In this document: piece by piece, positions 6,827 through 9,577 of the stretch
Numbering within the stretch: position 1 is the first letter of the stretch
Layout of the letters: every line of letters starts with the position of its first letter
Origin: Bacillota bacterium
GTDB taxonomy: Bacteria > Bacillota > Clostridia > Christensenellales > Aristaeellaceae
Assembly: GCA_023402355.1 (NCBI GenBank)
Contig: JAEXCG010000139.1
Span: 1-9,577, forward strand
Direction: 5' to 3'
DNA length: 9,577 nucleotides
Made by a program: the position numbers and the translations under genes
The notes under the pieces: generated by a model
Databases searched by the model: none
Seen by the model: only the letters and a program-made list of their open reading frames with translations
What the model was told of the DNA's origin: nothing

Positions 6827-7324
6827 TCAGGCGACGTACTTTTTGAGCTGTTCGGCCACCGGGGTCAGCACGAGGCCGACCACCACGCCGAAGACGCCCT
6901 GGACGATGTTGGGGAACACCGCGCCCAGCGCCGCCGCGAAGCCATAGACCACGCCCTCAAAGAGGAAGTAGCCGAGCACCATCACCGCCTCCGCGCACAG
7001 GAAGACGAAGAGGTTGCGCAGGAGGTTCTTCCGGTCGCAGACGGCGAAGCGTCCGGCGATGAAGCCCATGGCCGCCTTGATGAGGAAGGTGGGGAGGATG
7101 TAGGGAAAGTAGCCGCCGATGAGGTCGGCGAGCATGGACCCGACGCCCGCCACGAGCGCGCCGACGGGGCCGGTGAGGAGGGCCGCCATGAAGATGAAGC
7201 CGTCGCCTAGGTGCACGTAGCCGTTGGTGATGGGCACCGGCAGTTTGATGACGAAGGTCGCAAGCAGCACGAGCGCGGCCAGCAGGCCGCAGATCGCGAG
7301 ATTTTTGGTGTTTTTGAGGTTCAC
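6827..7324 (-). CDS. ECF transporter S component (substrate-binding membrane subunit), vitamin uptake
   Basis: This 165-residue protein has about five to six hydrophobic segments. S components bind a vitamin or related micronutrient in the membrane and work with a shared energising module (EcfT and two ATPases), which is not in this window. The characteristic run is GYVHLGDGFIFMAALL (35-50) followed by TGPVGALVAGVGSMLADLIGG-type sequence and ILPTFLIKAAMGFIAGR, as in the PF07155-like group, whose members are tied to hydroxymethylpyrimidine or other vitamins. The substrate here cannot be assigned. The GTG at 7324 was chosen: AAGGAG at 7340-7335 lies 10 bases before it, whereas the GTG at 7333 would be only one base away. 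A near-perfect promoter precedes it, and a terminator follows it. Confidence 0.88.
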   Translation of the reverse strand: MNLKNTKNLAICGLLAALVLLATFVIKLPVPITNGYVHLGDGFIFMAALLTGPVGALVAGVGSMLADLIGGYFPYILPTFLIKAAMGFIAGRFAVCDRKNLLRNLFVFLCAEAVMVLGYFLFEGVVYGFAAALGAVFPNIVQGVFGVVVGLVLTPVAEQLKKYVA

Positions 7325-7341
7325 GGCGCACACACTCCTTA

Positions 7342-7367
7342 AAATACTTTGGATTTAAAAGGTATTT
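7342..7367 (-). promoter_or_regulatory. Leader hairpin beside the ECF gene ribosome site
   Basis: AAATA/TATTT and CTTT/AAAG form a 9-bp stem with one bulged base and a 7-base loop, ending one base before the AAGGAG ribosome site. It is AT-rich and weak. It does not match a riboswitch I recognise (preQ1, THF and TPP were considered). It may affect ribosome access or may be chance. Confidence 0.3.
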
Positions 7368-7381
7368 GTGAATTGCCGATA

Positions 7382-7410
7382 ATTGTAGCAGAATGCCCCT
7401 TTTATGTCAA
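7382..7410 (-). promoter_or_regulatory. Sigma-A promoter of the ECF S-component gene
   Basis: On the minus strand the -35 TTGACA (7410-7405) and -10 TACAAT (7387-7382) are separated by 17 bases. The transcript would begin near 7375, giving a leader of about 50 bases before the GTG start. Confidence 0.88.
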
Positions 7411-7428
7411 TGCGAAACCTGCTATGAT
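7401..7428 (+). promoter_or_regulatory. Probable extended -10 promoter of the histidine kinase gene
   Basis: TGCTATGAT (7420-7428) is an extended -10 element, TG-n-TATGAT. The -35 is poor (TTTATG at 7401-7406, 16-base spacing), which is usual for extended -10 promoters. It overlaps the divergent ECF promoter: the -35 of that promoter lies inside this promoter's spacer region. Confidence 0.6.
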
Positions 7429-7467
7429 ATAAAAAGGATATTTAGGCGTCATGGCCATGGAGGATAT

Positions 7468-8379
7468 ATGCGCGAAAGAGTCGATGTCAAAAAAGCGGCG
7501 GTGTATTCTGTCGTCATCAACGCGTTGCAGGTAGCGGCGGTCATCGTGCTGGCCGTGATGCTCATCCGCGCCCCCAGCCGGCTGGACATGAAGCTTTACC
7601 GCTTCATGATCTTCGTGTGCGCGGTGACCGTCTGCTGGGGCGCGCTGATGGACATCGGCGCGGCGCTCACCCACGTGCGCGCCAAGCGGCAGGCGGACGA
7701 GATCGAGGCCGCCTATAAGCAGATGGAGGAGCTCAACCGCACGCTGCGCGCGCAGCGGCACGACTTCATGAACCACATTCAGGTGGTGTACAGCCTCATC
7801 GAGATGGACGAGCCGAAGGAAGCCTGCGACTACATGGACCGCGTGTACGGCGACATTCAGCGCGTCAACCGCGCGCTCAAGACGGACAGCGTGGCGATCA
7901 ACGCCCTGCTGCAGGCAAAGCTGGCGGATTGCGAGCGGCGCGGCATTCAGATGGAGCTGGACATCCGCGCGAGCTGGAAGAACCTTTCGATGCCTGCGTG
8001 GGAGATGTGCCGCGTGCTGGGCAACCTGATCGACAACGCCATCGACGCCATGCGGGAGACGAAGGCCCCCCTGCTCGTCGTTTCCCTGTTTGAGGATTTA
8101 AAGGCCTGCCGCTTTGAGGTCAAGAACAACGGCCCCGTCATCCCGGCGCAGACGGCGGCGCACATCTTCACCCCCGGCTTTACCACCAAGCATACGGGGC
8201 AGGGCATGGGTCTTTTCATCGTGCAGCGCCTGATGCGCGAGTACGGCGGGGACATCGCCCTTTCGAGCGAGGAGGGGCAGACGGTCTTTTCCGGCTACGT
8301 GCCCCATAAAAAAGAAGAAATTGGGGAAAAATCAGATTCGGATGCAACCAATTTGACCGATACGGCGTCTAATAAATGA
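7468..8379 (+). CDS. Membrane sensor histidine kinase, GHKL/SpoOB-alpha type (CitA-like)
   Basis: This 303-residue protein has two N-terminal membrane segments (about 10-33 and 43-67) with only a very short outer loop. A coiled coil (about 71-97) follows, then phosphoacceptor motif QRHDFMNHIQ with H98, as in CitA/DcuS and AgrC relatives. The ATPase domain has an N-box NLIDNAIDA (186-194), VKNNGPVI (218-225) and a G-box TTKHTGQGMGLFIV (239-252). It should autophosphorylate and pass phosphate to a response regulator, but no such gene lies beside it. The signal sensed is unknown, and the small outer loop suggests sensing inside the membrane. The ATG at 7468 has GGAGG four bases upstream. The last ~22 residues are a hydrophilic AT-rich tail beyond the conserved domain. 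Confidence 0.9.
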   Translation: MRERVDVKKAAVYSVVINALQVAAVIVLAVMLIRAPSRLDMKLYRFMIFVCAVTVCWGALMDIGAALTHVRAKRQADEIEAAYKQMEELNRTLRAQRHDFMNHIQVVYSLIEMDEPKEACDYMDRVYGDIQRVNRALKTDSVAINALLQAKLADCERRGIQMELDIRASWKNLSMPAWEMCRVLGNLIDNAIDAMRETKAPLLVVSLFEDLKACRFEVKNNGPVIPAQTAAHIFTPGFTTKHTGQGMGLFIVQRLMREYGGDIALSSEEGQTVFSGYVPHKKEEIGEKSDSDATNLTDTASNK

Positions 8380-8422
8380 TAGATCACGCGCGGAACCATT
8401 TGTTGCAAAATATGGGCCGAAA

Positions 8423-8464
8423 ATATTACGAAAAGAAATTGACAAATTAACATTTTCGTAATAT
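8423..8464. repeat. Perfect 12-bp inverted repeat around the promoter, candidate operator
   Basis: ATATTACGAAAA (8423-8434) and its exact reverse complement TTTTCGTAATAT (8453-8464) are separated by 18 bases, with arm centres 30 bases apart (about three helix turns). The spacer contains the -35 box, and the right arm overlaps the first bases of the -10 box. This is an arrangement expected of a repressor or activator site. The long loop without a T run argues against a terminator. Confidence 0.7.
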
Positions 8465-8467
8465 AAT
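8439..8467 (+). promoter_or_regulatory. Consensus sigma-A promoter of the peptidoglycan-binding protein gene
   Basis: TTGACA (8439-8444), a 17-base spacer and TATAAT (8462-8467) match the consensus at all twelve positions. Transcription would start near 8474. A promoter this strong normally needs repression, which fits the inverted repeat that encloses it. Confidence 0.93.
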
Positions 8468-8558
8468 GCTCGTAAGACTAGAGCCGCAGCAGGTGTGTAT
8501 GCGCTGTGCGAAAGCGGACGCTCCTGTCAAAAGGAACGTGAGAAGGGGTTTTGCCGGG

Positions 8559-9577
8559 ATGAAAAAGATGAAAACCAGAGGGATCATGGCAGTCCTGATC
8601 GGCCTGCTGTTGTCGTGCTGCCTTGCTACGGCCGCGCAGGCGGCTGGTTACAAGGACGTGTACGGCAAGACGCTCGACAGAGTGCGCGTGCGCGCCAAGG
8701 CTTCGCTGTCCGCCGACATCGAGGACAACATCGTCTCCGGCGCCTGCGTGTATGCGCTGGACACGGACTACGTCGGCGGCAACACGTTTATCCGCATTCG
8801 TTACCGCGACTTGCAGGGCGACATCGCGACGGGCTGGGTCTGCCAGAACGACGGGTCCAAGACGTACGTGAAGATGCTCAGCAAGGCCGACGCGAAGAAC
8901 TACTACGGCGTCGAGGGCGGCAACCTGCCCTCCAAGCGGGTGGGCACCTTTACGCGCTCGGACAAGACGAGCTCCAACAGCACGTCGGGCGTTACGGGCA
9001 AGTACGGCTACCTGCAAAACGGCTCGAGCGGTTCGGACGTCCGCAGGCTCCAGCAGAAGCTGACGGAGCTGGGCTACTACAAGGGCAACATCACGGGCAG
9101 CTACGGCAATCTGACGGAGCAGGCGGTGAAGGACTTCCAGAAGAAGGCCGGTCTGTACGACGACGGCATCGCGGGCCCGAACACGCAGGCCAAGCTTTTC
9201 GGCACCTCGAGCTCTTCGTCCTCCTCGTCTTCTAATTCCAAGGTCAACCTGACCAGCTCGCAGATCAGCCAGCTTCAGTCGGACCTGAAGGATCTGAAGT
9301 TCTATAACGGCAGCATCACGGGCAACTACGGCGAGAAGACCGAGGAAGCGGTGCGCAAGTTCCAGCGCAAGTACGGCCTTTCGGCCGACGGCATCGCGGG
9401 CGAAAAGACGCTCGACAAGATCGCGTCCGTCATGAGCGGCTCCTCCTCTTCGGGGAGCTCCGGGACGATTTCCACCTCCTCGACCTTAAAGCTCAACTCC
9501 ACCGGCTCGGCGGTCAAGACGCTGCAGCAAAACCTTAAGACCCTGGGCTTCTACGACGGCAGCGTCACGGGCAATTA
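8559..9577 (+). CDS. Secreted SH3-like and peptidoglycan-binding repeat protein (3' end missing)
   Basis: The frame stays open for 339 codons to the window edge. Residues 1-29 are a signal peptide (KKMK-R, hydrophobic core, AQA-AG cleavage site). An SH3-like domain spans about 37-106 (VRVRAKASLSADI ... GWV.Q). Two full PG_binding_1-type repeats follow at about 150-214 and 229-290, each with LQ..L..LG/KYY.G.ITG.YG..TE.AV..FQ.K-type pattern and an ADGIAG/DDGIAG end. A third begins at about 310 and is cut off. Serine-rich linkers (nine serines at 217-225, a mixed Ser/Gly/Thr stretch at 293-308) separate them. By family knowledge the repeats anchor the protein in the cell wall, and a hydrolase domain often follows, but none is visible here. 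The ATG at 8559 has AAGGGG 10 bases upstream, and an ATG at 8568 is a possible alternative. Confidence 0.9.
   Translation, partial: MKKMKTRGIMAVLIGLLLSCCLATAAQAAGYKDVYGKTLDRVRVRAKASLSADIEDNIVSGACVYALDTDYVGGNTFIRIRYRDLQGDIATGWVCQNDGSKTYVKMLSKADAKNYYGVEGGNLPSKRVGTFTRSDKTSSNSTSGVTGKYGYLQNGSSGSDVRRLQQKLTELGYYKGNITGSYGNLTEQAVKDFQKKAGLYDDGIAGPNTQAKLFGTSSSSSSSSSNSKVNLTSSQISQLQSDLKDLKFYNGSITGNYGEKTEEAVRKFQRKYGLSADGIAGEKTLDKIASVMSGSSSSGSSGTISTSSTLKLNSTGSAVKTLQQNLKTLGFYDGSVTGN

Larger units (their letters stand above)
8380..8558 (+). other. Intergenic region with promoter, operator-like repeat and ~85-base leader
   Basis: This is an AT-rich stretch between the kinase stop and the cell-wall protein start. 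No clear terminator follows the kinase gene. It holds the promoter and inverted repeat listed separately. From about 8474 the leader can form small stems (CAGG/CCTG at 8490/8523 enclosing CGCT/AGCG at 8502/8513). I recognise no known riboswitch, in particular neither the c-di-AMP nor the c-di-GMP classes. Confidence 0.6.

Noticed and set aside
7341..7375. PreQ1 or other known riboswitch in the ECF gene leader
   Set aside because: The leader lacks the conserved core of preQ1-I and is too short for the THF and TPP classes.
7450..7459. CATGGCCATG palindrome just before the kinase ribosome site
   Set aside because: A 10-bp GC-rich palindrome is expected by chance at this scale, and there is no second copy or further support.
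8389..8415. Possible terminator after the kinase gene (CCAT...ATGG)
   Set aside because: The stem is only 4 plus 3 base pairs with a bulge and has no T run, so it is not a credible terminator.

Overview
This window looks like a GC-rich member of the Clostridia (Firmicutes). The evidence is strong Shine-Dalgarno sites, sigma-A type promoters with 17-bp spacers, a T-box leader in front of a single-chain glycyl-tRNA synthetase, and an ECF-transporter S component. I cannot name a genus. The window holds nine protein genes, two of them cut by its ends. I see no tRNA, rRNA, CRISPR array or insertion sequence.

Positions 1-2720 (+ strand) are one tightly packed operon. It encodes the end of a NitT/TauT-type ABC substrate-binding protein, its permease, its short ATPase and a protein with an S-adenosylmethionine-type Rossmann fold. 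Each gene overlaps the next by 11, 17 and 4 bases, so translational coupling is likely. The transported substrate cannot be read from the sequence. The operon meets the convergent gene at a shared hairpin at 2723-2754.

Positions 2759-6705 (- strand), read in the direction of transcription, hold three genes: a small cytosolic class-3 lipase-like hydrolase, then glyS, then a polytopic GT-C type glycosyltransferase-like protein. glyS has its own near-consensus promoter, a T-box leader that appears to have a very short Stem I, and a terminator. The membrane protein starts directly behind the glyS terminator, shows no visible promoter, and is poorer in GC than its neighbours.

Positions 6779-7470 hold an ECF S-component gene (- strand) with its terminator, and an intergenic region shared with a divergent histidine kinase gene. 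The two promoters overlap there. The kinase (7468-8379, +) has two membrane segments and a SpoOB/CitA-like RHDxxNH phosphoacceptor motif. No response regulator gene lies beside it.

Positions 8380-9577 hold a perfect-consensus sigma-A promoter embedded in a perfect 12-bp inverted repeat, which looks like an operator. It drives a secreted protein with an SH3-like domain and at least three peptidoglycan-binding repeats joined by serine-rich linkers. This gene runs off the end of the window.

The points most worth a second look are the operator-like repeat at 8423-8464, the compact glycine T-box, the uncharacterised SAM-fold protein fused by overlap to an ABC transporter operon, and the arrangement of the glycosyltransferase gene behind the glyS terminator. 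I found no clearly new multi-gene system.
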